Assembly: GCF_000224145.3 (NCBI RefSeq)
Contig: NW_004190397.2
Coordinates: 663,196-727,195, forward strand
Reading direction: 5' to 3'
From: Ciona intestinalis
Lineage: Eukaryota > Chordata > Ascidiacea > Phlebobranchia > Cionidae
DNA: 64,000 bases
Made by a program: the position numbers and the translations under genes
The notes under the pieces: model-generated
Database searches by the model: none
Seen by the model: only the letters and a program-made list of their open reading frames with translations
What the model was told of the DNA's origin: nothing
Shown: one piece after another, positions 11,801 through 20,818 of the stretch
How the letters are laid out: each line of letters opens with the position of its first letter
Numbering within the stretch: position 1 is the first letter of the stretch

Positions 11801-11807
11801 AAACTAA
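5861..11807 (+). CDS. ARRDC3: Arrestin domain-containing protein with tandem PPxY motifs (nine exons)
   Basis: Nine GT-AG exons join in frame to 390 residues: 5861-5978, 6455-6589, 6858-6959, 7500-7627, 8164-8306, 9225-9381, 9907-9972, 10379-10553, 11659-11807. Exons 1-4 form the arrestin N domain (start [32 protein letters not shown]), exons 5-8 the arrestin C domain ([22 protein letters not shown]). Across the exon 8/9 junction are two tandem PPTY motifs (residues 337-340 and 344-347), which in this family recruit WW domains of NEDD4-type ubiquitin ligases to receptors on endosomes. Length is close to ARRDC2/3 (about 414). The symbol is the best family match; ARRDC2 or ARRDC4 orthology cannot be excluded. 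Introns hold many SINE pieces; two SINE tails end against the acceptors of exons 5 and 8. A possible poly(A) signal is at 12716. Confidence 0.92.
6983..7206 (+). mobile_element. tRNA-headed SINE, nearly full body
   Basis: Sense copy in ARRDC intron 3. It shows the family's order: GGCTC-type box B remnant, the CTTG-GCAAGACACTTAA-like core, CCAGTGGTTACTAAT, GTAACATAC-TGGTAACTCGTAAGC, GGTGTATAAAACAG, and a 3' end resembling GATAAAGTAAGTTACATTCAT. A second 3' half follows at about 7260-7376. The family resembles the composite SINE reported from Ciona (Cics-1), but that match was not tested. Confidence 0.75.
7785..7900 (-). mobile_element. Second SINE-like family, partial copy
   Basis: Shares with 8925-9060, 34115-34272, 42205-42365 and 51510-51635 the block ATTACGGTAG...AAACGAAAAG..AGG.TATA.C followed by AACAACAGTTGTTAA. 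On the opposite strand the element ends ACCGTAATCGAAGAGACAAATAAAGTT. Confidence 0.55.
8020..8140 (+). mobile_element. SINE 3' half ending at an ARRDC splice acceptor
   Basis: Sense 3' half of the tRNA-headed SINE (TAACATACATGGTAACTCG to GAGGATAAAGTAAGTTACA plus tail). Its tail ends about 25 bases before the acceptor of ARRDC exon 5 (AG at 8162-8163). Confidence 0.7.
8312..8440 (-). mobile_element. SINE 3' half, antisense
   Basis: Antisense 3' half beginning GAATGTAACTTACTTTATCC about 5 bases after the donor of ARRDC exon 5, so exon 5 is bracketed by inverted SINE halves (8020-8140 plus, 8312-8440 minus). Confidence 0.7.
8826..9060. mobile_element. Second SINE-like family, two facing pieces
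   Basis: A plus-strand head (AGGTGCAACAGTCACGCC) at 8826-8930 faces a minus-strand copy at 8925-9060 that ends near GGGTAGCTACACCTGG. This inverted pair is in ARRDC intron 5. Confidence 0.5.
9396..9630 (+). repeat. Degenerate tandem repeat in ARRDC intron 6
   Basis: Roughly five copies of a unit of about 45 bases built from GTCATTTAAGGTTTTTTA and ATGATATTTAATAAAC. It starts about 15 bases after the exon 6 donor. Several units carry AATAAA, so there are repeated intronic poly(A) hexamers. Confidence 0.65.
10262..10376 (+). mobile_element. SINE 3' half merging with the exon 8 acceptor
   Basis: Sense SINE 3' end (AACACCCATGTTTTAACGAA ... GCCAGGCAAGGATAAATTAAG) whose tail TTCATTCATTTATTCATT runs straight into ACAG, the acceptor of ARRDC exon 8. 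Confidence 0.7.
11440..11645 (+). repeat. Pyrimidine-rich tandem repeat before the last ARRDC exon
   Basis: Repeats of a TTTTCTTTGCCAGTATTTTT-like unit fill the last 200 bases of intron 8. Each GCCAG after a T-run resembles a 3' splice site, so decoy acceptors are stacked upstream of the real one at 11658. Open frames here are low-complexity artefacts. Confidence 0.6.
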
Positions 11808-12312
11808 AACTAGTTTTACATGAGTTAATGTGAATATTGTCGGTACACAGTGTACAGTGTAACGGTCACGCCTTTTACACAAAACTTTTTTTCTTTTTAT
11901 CAATATGGTATTTTAGTAAGCCTTGTTTTACTGTTACTACCTGTTTTTTCGTTTTGTAAACTCTATTGTTTTTCATTATCGTGACTGAAAAGAGGAACTA
12001 CATTTCATTCATTTATTCATAAAGCCATTAAAAGTCTTTTTTTTTTCAGGCTTAATTAGTCAGAATACATTTGTACATTTAAAAACACCTTTAAAGTATT
12101 GTTTAAAATTGTTTCTTACGTATTACCGAAATTTCTAAATGCATTATATAAGACTACAAATTGATACATTTTAAAATTTTAAAATACAATTTAACTAAAA
12201 TATATGTTTAACAAACTAAAACAATTTTCACAAACGTTTTTTATAACCTTTTAAATATCATTTATTATAACACCTAAGCACTTTAATATTTAATACCTGT
12301 TCGTTTTTGTAA
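11808..12312. other. ARRDC 3' UTR and flank
   Basis: No gene. It holds a plus-strand copy of the second SINE-like family (about 11855-12025; head GTGTAACGGTCACGCC, tail TTCATTCATTTATTCAT) and AT-rich sequence. Confidence 0.5.
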
Positions 12313-12505
12313 TAGTAGGGTGGGGAAAGATGGGACATCTTAGCACGTAATATCCAAAAATCCTGATCATGTTTTGAACAATTAACAACGGTCTATGTTA
12401 GGCCCAAGGATACGGTTTTATAATTTTTTGAATATTGTTTGTTTACTACCGAATTGGATGAGAAAATGAATGAAAATGTGTGCCATCTTCTCCCACCCTA
12501 CTATA
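12313..12505 (-). mobile_element. TAGTAGGGTGGGG MITE, copy 1
   Basis: About 190 bases with terminal inverted repeats of nearly 30 bases (TAGTAGGGTGGGGAAAGATG at one end, its complement CATCTTC.CCCACCCTACTA at the other), usually flanked by TA. No coding capacity. Plus orientation is defined here as the end followed by CATTCTATTTTCTCGTCCCA; this copy is reversed. Confidence 0.85.
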
Positions 12506-12715
12506 CATTATTTTTACAACAATATGTACTGTACCTAACTGTACTACTCTATACGGCTGGTGCCTTTAACTGATTATTGCTGACTTTGGTCATTTTGTTT
12601 TACACAACACTCTTAATGGAGCCTGTAACATATCATTGATTTAATATCTGTTACCTCTAAAAATCGGCGTATACCTTACGGTCGTGATATTTGTTTATTC
12701 TATTATTACTCAGTT

Positions 12716-12721
12716 AATAAA
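12716..12721 (+). terminator. Possible poly(A) signal AATAAA for ARRDC
   Basis: First exact AATAAA after the ARRDC stop (about 900 bases), which would put MITE copy 1 and a SINE-like copy in the 3' UTR. A nearer variant signal may be used instead. Confidence 0.3.
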
Positions 12722-12851
12722 CAATAATAACATTTACATTAATATTAGTCTGTTATTTATGGGGCTTTGTGTTAAAGGGGCTTGTGTACGTTTGTGGTAA
12801 CTTTACCCAGCACCGTAGCTAAGTGGAATTTCAACCAAATGATATAGGTTC

Positions 12852-13085
12852 CGGCGCAGTAGCACAGTTTGTTGGCGCGCCTGCCTCTAACCCAAAGGTA
12901 ATTGGTTCCAGGCTCGTCGTTGCTACTAATGTGGGCGTATGTGTCCTTGGGCAAGACACTTAACGGCAATTATTCAAATCCAGTGGTCACTAATGGGTTG
13001 TCCAAATTATCAGCCATACATAAAAAATCACCAAGAAATTAATTACCCACAAAGTAGCGTAACATATGGTAGGCTAACTCTCTTC
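12852..13085 (+). mobile_element. tRNA-headed SINE, 5' two thirds
   Basis: Shows the tRNA-like head clearly: box A region GGCGCAGTAGCACAGTTTG and box B-like GGTTCCAGGCTCG, then GTGTCCTTGGGCAAGACACT and CCAGTGGTCACTAATGGGTT. The 3' part is lost where it meets MITE copy 2. Confidence 0.8.
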
Positions 13086-13142
13086 ACATACTTTAGGTTT
13101 TCGACTAACCTCCGATTGCAGTTATAAGAAGGCAGTTTTTGT

Positions 13143-13326
13143 ATATAGAAGATGGGACACCTTTTTATTCTATTTTCTTGCCCAATTAGGTAGGCAACAA
13201 AGAAAATGGAAAGAATTATAACAGCGTATCCTCACGATTTCCATAGACCGTTATTAATTGTTTAAAACACGATCAAGACATCAAGATATTATGTGCTAAA
13301 GGTGCCCATCTTCCCCCACCCTACTG
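13143..13326 (+). mobile_element. TAGTAGGGTGGGG MITE, copy 2
   Basis: Left end lacks the outer bases (starts at GAAGATGGGACACC); right inverted repeat CCCATCTTCCCCCACCCTAC is intact. It is sandwiched between two SINEs. Confidence 0.8.
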
Positions 13327-13645
13327 TATCTTACTTTATCCTCACGTCGCCGGAAAACGACAGTCGTTATCACACGAGTTTAGCACCTCGTGCCAGCTTA
13401 CGAGTTCCAATGTACGTTACTTTGTAAGTGANNNNNNNNNNNNNNNNNNNNNNNNNNNNNNNNNNNNNNNNNNNNNNNNNNGATAATTTGGACACCCCAT
13501 AAGTGACAACTGGGTTGGAGCAATTGTCGTTAAGTGTCTTGCCCAAGGACACATACGCCCACAATGGTAGCAGCGTCGAGCCTTGAACCCATTACCTCTG
13601 GGTTACAGGCAGGCGCTCAAACCACTATGCCACGGCGCCGTACAA
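13327..13645 (-). mobile_element. tRNA-headed SINE, full length with a 50-N gap
   Basis: Antisense copy from 3' tail (TTACTTTATCCTCACGTCGC) through GTAAGCTGGCACGAGGTG, the CTTGGGCAAGACACTTAA core, to the tRNA head (ACCACTATGCCACGGCGCC). An assembly gap of 50 N (13432-13481) interrupts it. This is the best reference copy for total length, about 310 bases. Confidence 0.8.
13432..13481. other. Assembly gap (50 N)
   Basis: Fixed-size run of N inside a SINE; probably a scaffold join across repeat sequence. Confidence 0.95.
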
Positions 13646-13753
13646 CTAAAATCGGTTTCTTCGCAAATTTTACTCTTAGCAACACAATAAACACAACCTG
13701 TCGTATGTTAGACTAGAGATGAGAATAAGTTTTAATTTTATACGTTTAAAATG

Positions 13754-13824
13754 AAAAGGGGCGTTCAGATTGCTATCACAACGGATATTGCACTTCGTGC
13801 TATGCAATGTAAACGCCCCTTTTT
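13754..13824. repeat. 71-base inverted repeat (hairpin) after the 16-exon gene
   Basis: AAAAGGGGCGTT at 13754 pairs with AACGCCCCTTTT ending at 13824, with an inner pair ATTGCA/TGCAAT. It lies about 40 bases after the stop of the minus-strand gene, so it is in its 3' UTR or just beyond. Either a tiny MITE or an RNA stem-loop; sequence alone does not decide. Confidence 0.65.
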
Positions 13825-13862
13825 ATAAGCGCAATACAGTATACAGTACAGGTAAAATAAAA

Positions 13863-16800
13863 TTATTTAAATAGTTTTTTGATTCTTTTGGCCATCTTTC
13901 GTAAAAGATGGCAGAATCCGCAGCCACTGTTTTGTACGTCATCGTCGTCATACGCTACCACAACGTTGACTTCAGTTTTGCTGAACCCCCCCTTTTTTTT
14001 TTTTGGGCCGCAGCTAAGTGGAGGGGAAACGAAGTGGGGAGATGGTGGATGGGTGGTAGCTTTCTGTGCAAGGAGAGAGTCGTAACTGTCGGTGTCACTC
14101 TCTCCTGACTCAATGTATGAACCAGGCTCTGAAATGGTTTTGCGTTGTGGGGTGATTTTTTGGAGCTTTTTGCGCTTGGGAGACAGCAGTGGAGAAGGGA
14201 GATGACTGGAGGACTTTGTTGAATCCTTGTCTCCAACTTTGTCCTCATCCGGTAATTCTTCTTCTTGGATTGGAGAGCAAGTGTTGGAAAACGCACCACC
14301 GACGAACTCAAGTCGTGTTTCCACCAACGGGTAAAACGGTGAGATAAATTGGCATCTCAATTCGCAATCAGGAAGCGAATGATCCACTTCGTAATCTTCA
14401 GGTTCAGGCTCCCTTCTGAGTAACATGTTTGCTAAATCACACAATTGTCTCCATTCATCCTGTTAAGAAATNCCTCGTTTAACAATCACATTTTTAGCCT
14501 TTAAAAAATTAACTACATAATTAAAACAACTTCCCAAAGGGCGGGGAAAGATGGGACATCTTTTCATTCTATTTTCTTTTTCCATTCGGTAGTAAACAAA
14601 GGACATTCAAAGAATTGTAAAACCGTGTTCTCACGACTCCCATAGATCGTTGTTAATTGTTTAAAACACGATCAGGTTATTTAGATATTATGTGCTAAAC
14701 GTGTCCCATCTTTCCCCCACCCTACTCTAATTGAAAGAAAAGTTGTGTAAAGACGCGTATAAACAAAATACTTACGTAGTCCAAAACATTGCTTCGACTG
14801 AGAACTCCCCAACACGCAGGTGTACAAGGTTTTTCTTTAACCTTGTCCTCGTCCGAGTCGCTGCAACTCTCGAAATCGTCGTCATTATCGGTGTACGACT
14901 GTAAAACAACAACATTAATTGTTTACCGGTAAGAATAAATGCATGAAGGAATGTAGTTTTCTTTATCCACGCGTGGAAAACGACAGTCGTTATAAAACAG
15001 GTCACCTCTTGTGCCAGCTTACGAGTTACTAAGTATGTTACTTTGTAGGAGAATTTTTAGTTTTTTTAATTTTTTATGTATACCTGTTAATTTGGACAAC
15101 GCATCAGTGACCATTGGGTTGGAGCAACTGCCGTTAAGTGCTTTGCCCAAGGACACTTATGCCCATAAATGATAGCAGCGACGAGCCTTGAACCTGTACG
15201 TCTGGGTTAGAGACAGGGACGCCATCACTTTGCCACCACCCCGAGGAAACAATGAAATAGCTGAAGTTTTAGACTTACTTTTGACAGTTCTGAACCTTCA
15301 ATTGGGCTTGTGAGAGGATTTTCCAATGTCGATGGATCATTATTCTGTAAAACAGAAGTTTTGCTATGAATTCATGTAGACCTATTTATACTGTTTGAAT
15401 GGGTTATCTTAATTGTCAGCCATGTAGAAAAAAACTACCAACCACAAAGTTATATACGTGCTTTGAACGGGCACGATGCCAAATAGACACCATTGTTATA
15501 ACTTGTAAATTTGCTTCGCCACGCCAGCATATAAATAAGATTTCAATCAATTATTTAGCAATCAAATGCATAACAATAAATACCCTTTCATTGACTTTAT
15601 TTTCAACTTTTGTTGGGGATTGTTGGCTTCGACATGGAGACATAGTGACATCATTGGCTTTTATCTGGCACTGAAAATGTTATATTTTTAAAGGCTTTAT
15701 TTGGCACTGAAAATGAAAAATATTTTAATCAGTTACTTTAATAATTTATCTGTAAAAATGTCAGAAGCCATATAGAATGCACAATAAGACGTATTAGTAA
15801 AAGGATAGTTTTATGACCATTTAGCTTGTCATCATTTAATATCTTACCTTAGTTATCGAGGATCCGTCAGTTTCAGTTAACCTTTGATCTGTTGTGCGCG
15901 GGTCTGGATTTAAAATCTGAAATTCAAAAATAAGATTCAGTTATTGATAAAAATGTGCTATAGTCTATGTGTTTGAGTTCCTACGGCAAGACACGCCATG
16001 GAACATGGGATTTAGGCCAGAATGACCGGTTACCGAAGTAAACAGTGTTTTTAAGCTTCTACCACAACGAATAAACTTGTTAATTTACCTCTAGTGCGGT
16101 TTCCAACTTAAACATATCAGGAGAGTTATCAGGTGCGGCTTCCTGCGAAAAATTTTATTGTTAAATACCTATGTTAGATAAAAGTTATAAATCATATAAT
16201 TACATCTCGGAATGTCTTTTCCCCGGTTTTGGTTTCGCCAAGCGTCCCTCCGCTCTGTAGAGAAAACAAACGTTATGCGAATGTTTTTTATAGCTATAAG
16301 TTTAGCTTACCCTCGCTTTCATTATTGATTTGTATGCAGCAGATCTTTGCCTGCCTTGTGGAATAAACTGAAAAGTAAAATAAAAGTTAGACTGCTCGCA
16401 TTGTAGGTAAAATACAGTGGTTACTGCTGCTGCCTTTCCTTGATGGTCAAGATCAAGACACTTAGGTCTAACGGTCCTAGCTTAAACCAATGGTCACTAA
16501 TGGGTTATCCAAAGTGTAAACCATGTATGAAAAAGAAACAAAAGGTTATTGCTTACGAAAGAAACTGATCTGGATGGAGTTGTCGATCTGTTGACTTCGT
16601 TTGTTTTTTTCGATTTACGCTCATGGCCTTTCATCTAGTATTAAAATTGCTGTTGTTACTACTTTTCTCTCAAAAAACAAGAAACATGTAAGAGAACGAA
16701 CAAAGACGTGACAACTGCGTGGAATTCTAACGGGTTTCCAAACCGACAAACATATAACAGGACGAACCAGAAAATTGATTGAATTCCCCAAGCTATTTTA

Positions 16801-18626
16801 AATGTTATTTTTCCACATAGTTTCTTGGATGGTTGTAGTTACACTTAAGCTACAACAGTTCATACATACATTAAATAATTGTGACAAAAAAGTTTTAATT
16901 GTGTATCTCACCCCATGTCCATCACAGATTGTAAAAAACTGCTTGCGTAGTCTCTCATGTTCCCTGCGTGCTCGCTGTGCTTCCTAAATAAAGGAATAAA
17001 GTCAACGAACGTTTTAGTGAATTTCATGTAAAATGAACTCACCTCTGTATAAGAGAAGCTAGTAGAAAGACCGGAAAGCTTCTCGTCTGTTAGACTGTCC
17101 TGTGTTTGATTTAATGCATTGCATTAAACTATATGCTTTACTTACAAAAAAAGAAGAAGTATTTGATAAAATTTACCTCAAACTCTGTCATTTTCCACTG
17201 ATTTAAGGTCTCTTTAAAGTTCTTTAAAACTTTCTGCCTTCCCTAAAATAGAATCAGGTGTTCATATAGTAGGGTGAGGGTAGATGGAACACCTTTAGCA
17301 CATAATATCCAAATATCTTGATCGTGTTTTAAACAATTGACAACGGTCTATGGGAGTTGTGAGGATACGGTTTTATAATTCTTTGAATGTTCTTTGTTTA
17401 CTACAAATGGAACGTGAAAATAGAATGAAAAGTTGTCCCATCTTTCCCCACTATAGAGTAGAAATTTTGGGAATGTTACAAAACAAAATGATTACCTTGT
17501 TTTCACGAACATACATATCGTGAGGAGCTTTTGTCACGTCTTTATTTTTGCCATCACCCTGAAAAAAAACAATTGTAAAACCTATGTGTGGTCTTAAAAC
17601 GGAGATTAATACGCTAGGGCTAAATGTACGGTACTATAATTATGTTCACTAAAAAAATCGTTTAACTATACCTCAGCTTTTTGTTTCTCCCAGCGACCCA
17701 AAGTCGTTTTGAACTTTCCAGAAACTTCTTTAGTTTCCTATGAGTGTAATAAATGATTTAAAGAACAAATATAAATAATTAGTTGACGTTTTTTTTACCT
17801 CCCGTGACGGGCAAATACAGTAGTCGTTTTAGCACGGGTGCTTTATTCAACATATAGTACTGTGGGGTAAGATAGGACACCTTTAGCACATAATATTCAA
17901 GTAACATGATCGTGATTTAAACAATTAACAACGGTCTATAGGACTCGCGAAAATACAGTTTTATATTTTTTGTTTTATACTAAATGCTGGAACGCGAAAA
18001 TAAAATGAAAAGGTGTATCATCTTTCCCCACACTACTATATGAACTAAAACACCTACATTGCCAAAGCGTATTACAAATTAAGAGCTAGTTCTTACCTTG
18101 TCGAGATCGACGTACATTTCATACGGCGAATACCAGCACACTTCCCCGTCGCCAGCCTGAAAGATATGTCTGATTTATTATATTTGCATATATATGTGTT
18201 TTTGCTTTTATTAAAGTATGAAATCCTTTTTTAGTTCAAGGTATAACTACATATAGTAGGGTGGGGGAGATGGGACACCCTTTAATTCTATTTTTTCGTC
18301 CCCCTTGGTAGTAAACAAGTGCTAAAGGTTACCAACTTTTCCCACCCTACTATATATGTATGTAACTGTTGTAATGGGTTTAATTCTGTCCTAATTTCCT
18401 ATGGCGTGCCTATTTGTAAATCCTGTTATACAGTAATAAGGTGTGTATAGATTTTACATAGGATTAATAGGATTTAATTTGAATTTTTGTATTTTTCCAG
18501 TGTGATAGATAGAGCGTATACCAATAACTTATAAAGCTTGTACAGAGCAATATGTACCTGAATTTGTAAACCAGCTTTTGGCCTTTTCGCCCATTCTGGC
18601 TTTCGATTACTATTATCGGAGTCCAT
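13863..18626 (-). CDS. Unrecognised 544-residue protein; 16 exons, all introns phase 0
   Basis: I do not recognise the family. Exons (minus strand): 18626-18558, 18156-18097, 17737-17672, 17558-17496, 17242-17177, 17099-17043, 16983-16912, 16634-16557, 16367-16311, 16254-16204, 16142-16089, 15916-15848, 15670-15584, 15344-15279, 14898-14776, 14459-13863. Every junction is GT-AG, every exon is a whole number of codons, and they join into one open frame from MDSDNSNRKPEW to KKLFK. Exons 2+3 and 4+5 are a tandem duplication: GDG..., P-(Y/H)-(E/D)-MYV, then FK-TL--W. Exon 7 is a short basic helix (RARREHERLRKQF). Exons 8-14 are polar, Ser/Thr/Pro-rich and probably disordered. Exon 15 has an acidic run (DNDDDFESCSDSDEDK). 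The last exon (198 residues) holds the most structured part (LCDLANMLLRREPEPEDYEV, ELRCQFISPFYPLVETRL) and a basic tail with KMAKRIKK. No signal peptide or membrane segment. Likely a modular scaffold or cytoskeletal protein, but that is inference. Confidence 0.85.
14538..14728 (+). mobile_element. TAGTAGGGTGGGG MITE, copy 3
   Basis: Both inverted repeats present, left one slightly worn (GGGCGGGGAAAGATGGGACA). In the last intron of the 16-exon gene. A lone N at 14472 lies just outside. Confidence 0.85.
14948..15243 (-). mobile_element. tRNA-headed SINE, near full length
   Basis: Antisense copy from tail (GAATGTAGTTTTCTTTATCC) to tRNA head (CACTTTGCCACCACCCCG) in an intron of the 16-exon gene. 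The core reads CCCAAGGACACTTATGCC. Confidence 0.8.
15395..15545 (+). mobile_element. Decayed SINE fragment
   Basis: Worn 3' half: ATGGGTTATCTTAATTGTCAGCC..., ACAAAGTTATATACGTGC, then GCCACGCCAGCATATAAATAAG. An open frame across it (15399-15674) is not a gene. Confidence 0.5.
16420..16545 (+). mobile_element. Decayed SINE fragment
   Basis: Recognisable by AGACACTTAGG, CCAATGGTCACTAATGGGTT and ATCCAAAGTGTAAACCATG. It is in the intron after exon 8 of the 16-exon gene. Confidence 0.5.
17267..17455 (-). mobile_element. TAGTAGGGTGGGG MITE, copy 4
   Basis: Reversed copy with left repeat TAGTAGGGTGAGGGTAGATG and a right repeat shortened to TGTCCCATCTTTCCCCACTA. Confidence 0.85.
17855..18040 (-). 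mobile_element. TAGTAGGGTGGGG MITE, copy 5
   Basis: Reversed copy beginning TATAGTACTGTGGGGTAAGA and ending CATCTTTCCCCACACTACTA. Confidence 0.85.
18253..18355 (+). mobile_element. TAGTAGGGTGGGG MITE, copy 6, internally deleted
   Basis: Both ends are intact but the centre is missing: the sequence jumps from GGTAGTAAACAA to GTGCTAAAGG, leaving about 100 bases. Confidence 0.85.
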
Positions 18627-18650
18627 TTTTCAAACTGCAGATAGTAATAG

Positions 18651-18658
18651 TGACGTCA
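18651..18658. promoter_or_regulatory. CRE-type palindrome TGACGTCA
   Basis: Perfect palindrome 25 bases upstream of the start codon of the 16-exon minus-strand gene, followed at 18662 by TACGTCA. Position suggests a core promoter element. Confidence 0.6.
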
Positions 18659-19336
18659 CATTACGTCATAAAGATTTTGAAATCAGCCAAATTTGTTTTG
18701 GCATGGAAACGGTCGCCGTAGCAATGGTTTACTAAAATGTCTAAATTTTATGAAACTTTGTTTTCGCTATCAATTTTTATAACTATTTTTTATATTTTTC
18801 TCGCTATGTTTTGTATATGTCTTATATTTCTTCGAAATTTTAAAGCACATCGTACCAGTGCGACGCACTGTACTGTTTCTTGTTGAATTAAATGTGTTTT
18901 GTGCAAAAAAACGCGTTGAAAAAGTTGTAGGCTCTGTATTTGTGAAAACTTTGTTTTATTTTTTTGTCAGATAAAAACGGGCTTTTATTAAATATATTAT
19001 GTTCATGGCATTGCTAACATACATACACACTAATATGCCACGTATCAAAAACATTCAAACACTCCAAACATTTAAGTTTAATCGTATCCACACAACATAT
19101 TGCATATAAATATAACAGTTCGTATTTGTCAATCAAAATAACACAGACAACACAAATCAACCACATACCTATAGTAGATTTAACTTTCTTTCACTTCGCA
19201 TTCAACAAAACACACCAAAGTGTACGTTTGTTCACTATTTGTTCAAAATCAGCAGCAAAAATTCGAGCAGCGAATACTTGCGCATCAATTTTACTAATGA
19301 AAAATCAGCTGATCGGTTTCATGACGTCATATTCTT
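18659..19336. other. Intergenic region up to the 500-N gap
   Basis: AT-rich; upstream flank of the 16-exon gene and, past the second CRE at 19322, probably of the kelch gene. No coding sequence supported. Confidence 0.5.
19322..19329. promoter_or_regulatory. CRE-type palindrome TGACGTCA
   Basis: Perfect palindrome directly before the assembly gap that hides most of a plus-strand kelch gene; probably part of that gene's promoter. Confidence 0.4.
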
Positions 19337-19836
19337 NNNNNNNNNNNNNNNNNNNNNNNNNNNNNNNNNNNNNNNNNNNNNNNNNNNNNNNNNNNNNNNN
19401 NNNNNNNNNNNNNNNNNNNNNNNNNNNNNNNNNNNNNNNNNNNNNNNNNNNNNNNNNNNNNNNNNNNNNNNNNNNNNNNNNNNNNNNNNNNNNNNNNNNN
19501 NNNNNNNNNNNNNNNNNNNNNNNNNNNNNNNNNNNNNNNNNNNNNNNNNNNNNNNNNNNNNNNNNNNNNNNNNNNNNNNNNNNNNNNNNNNNNNNNNNNN
19601 NNNNNNNNNNNNNNNNNNNNNNNNNNNNNNNNNNNNNNNNNNNNNNNNNNNNNNNNNNNNNNNNNNNNNNNNNNNNNNNNNNNNNNNNNNNNNNNNNNNN
19701 NNNNNNNNNNNNNNNNNNNNNNNNNNNNNNNNNNNNNNNNNNNNNNNNNNNNNNNNNNNNNNNNNNNNNNNNNNNNNNNNNNNNNNNNNNNNNNNNNNNN
19801 NNNNNNNNNNNNNNNNNNNNNNNNNNNNNNNNNNNN
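19337..19836. other. Assembly gap (500 N)
   Basis: Exactly 500 N; it hides the upstream part of the kelch-repeat gene. The long open frames that cross it are artefacts of unknown codons. Confidence 0.95.
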
Positions 19837-19962
19837 CATAGTTTGGATTTTAATGGCAAAATTGTGAAATCGATTGAATTTTACGATGATCAAACTGACA
19901 AGTGGAGTGTTGTTAGTGAAACTGAAGTTGAATTATACTACCATTCTCTGGTTGCTGTTTAA
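19837..19962 (+). CDS. Kelch-repeat protein, C-terminal fragment
   Basis: The 41 residues after the gap match the last kelch blade of KLHL-type proteins: a DFNGK turn, SIEFYDDQTDKWS (the conserved Y/F-D-x-x-T-x-x-W), then HSLVAV before the stop. KLHL proteins use kelch propellers to bring substrates to cullin-3 ubiquitin ligases, but BTB and BACK domains would be in or before the gap, so the subfamily cannot be named. The space left of the gap is under 700 bases from the divergent gene start, so the gene is either mostly within an under-sized gap or is a small propeller protein. A 3' UTR with AATAAA at 20234 follows. Confidence 0.7.
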   Translation, partial: HSLDFNGKIVKSIEFYDDQTDKWSVVSETEVELYYHSLVAV

Positions 19963-20233
19963 ATAGTAAAGAGGTGAACAACTTTCATTTGCACTGATAA
20001 GTCACATATTTAACATGGCAAATAGTGAGTTTGTGCCAATTTTACAAACTATGTATGTATGCCATATTGTGACTTTATTTAAATAAGGGTAGTGTGGTCT
20101 GCAGTGTAAACTTATTTTAGTTGTCAATGCATTGTCATGTCAATATTTAAATACTATCTGTCTTTACAGCAAGCAAAAAGACCAAATACTTACTGTATGA
20201 TATATTGCTTGTTGGGATTCAGGTCATGTCTTC

Positions 20234-20239
20234 AATAAA
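20234..20239 (+). terminator. Poly(A) signal AATAAA of the kelch gene
   Basis: AATAAA 272 bases after the kelch stop, followed by a GT/T-rich stretch (GTTTTGTTCTTC). Confidence 0.55.
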
Positions 20240-20634
20240 AGTTTTGTTCTTCAATTTTAAACATTAGCATGTAAAACCGACTGATGTATTTTTATCATTA
20301 TTTTATTTCATAACCTTCTGCTTTTGCATAATTGACAAATTTAAGTTCATTTTGATTGTGCTTTTTGCAATTTTTTTTATTATCTTTTAAGAAATCTGAA
20401 GATTTTAAAACAGATTTGATAGTTCTTCAACGTTTTAATTCTAGATATAAATATAATTTTTATGATTATAATGATGTTTCATCTGTAATGCAGCATTCAT
20501 GCAATGAGTCTTGATTACTGGTATATTTTGTATGATTTATTTTATATATTTTTTTATGTCTATGCACGTTTTTAGTTTGATCTATAAACTATTAATTTGT
20601 TTTCAACCAATAACTTGTGCCTCACTGTAGGATA

Positions 20635-20818
20635 CAGTACGGTGGGGAAAGATGGGACATCTTTTAACTTTATTTTCTCACCCCATTTGGTAGTAAACAA
20701 AGAACATTTAAAGAATTGCAAAATCCTCTCGACCCATAGACCGTTGTTAATTGTTCAAAACACGACCAGGATATTTGAATATTATGTGCTAAATGTATCT
20801 TCACCCACCCTACTATAT
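20635..20818 (+). mobile_element. TAGTAGGGTGGGG MITE, copy 7
   Basis: Complete copy with left repeat AGTACGGTGGGGAAAGATGG and right CACCCACCCTACTATA. Confidence 0.85.

Noticed and set aside
12843-12920. True tRNA gene in the SINE heads (also 57828, 42855)
   Set aside because: Box A and box B resemble a tRNA but the cloverleaf cannot be completed, and the same head recurs with a SINE body each time.
19126-19962. Very long open frames across 19337-19836
   Set aside because: They run through 500 N; only the kelch end after 19837 is supported.
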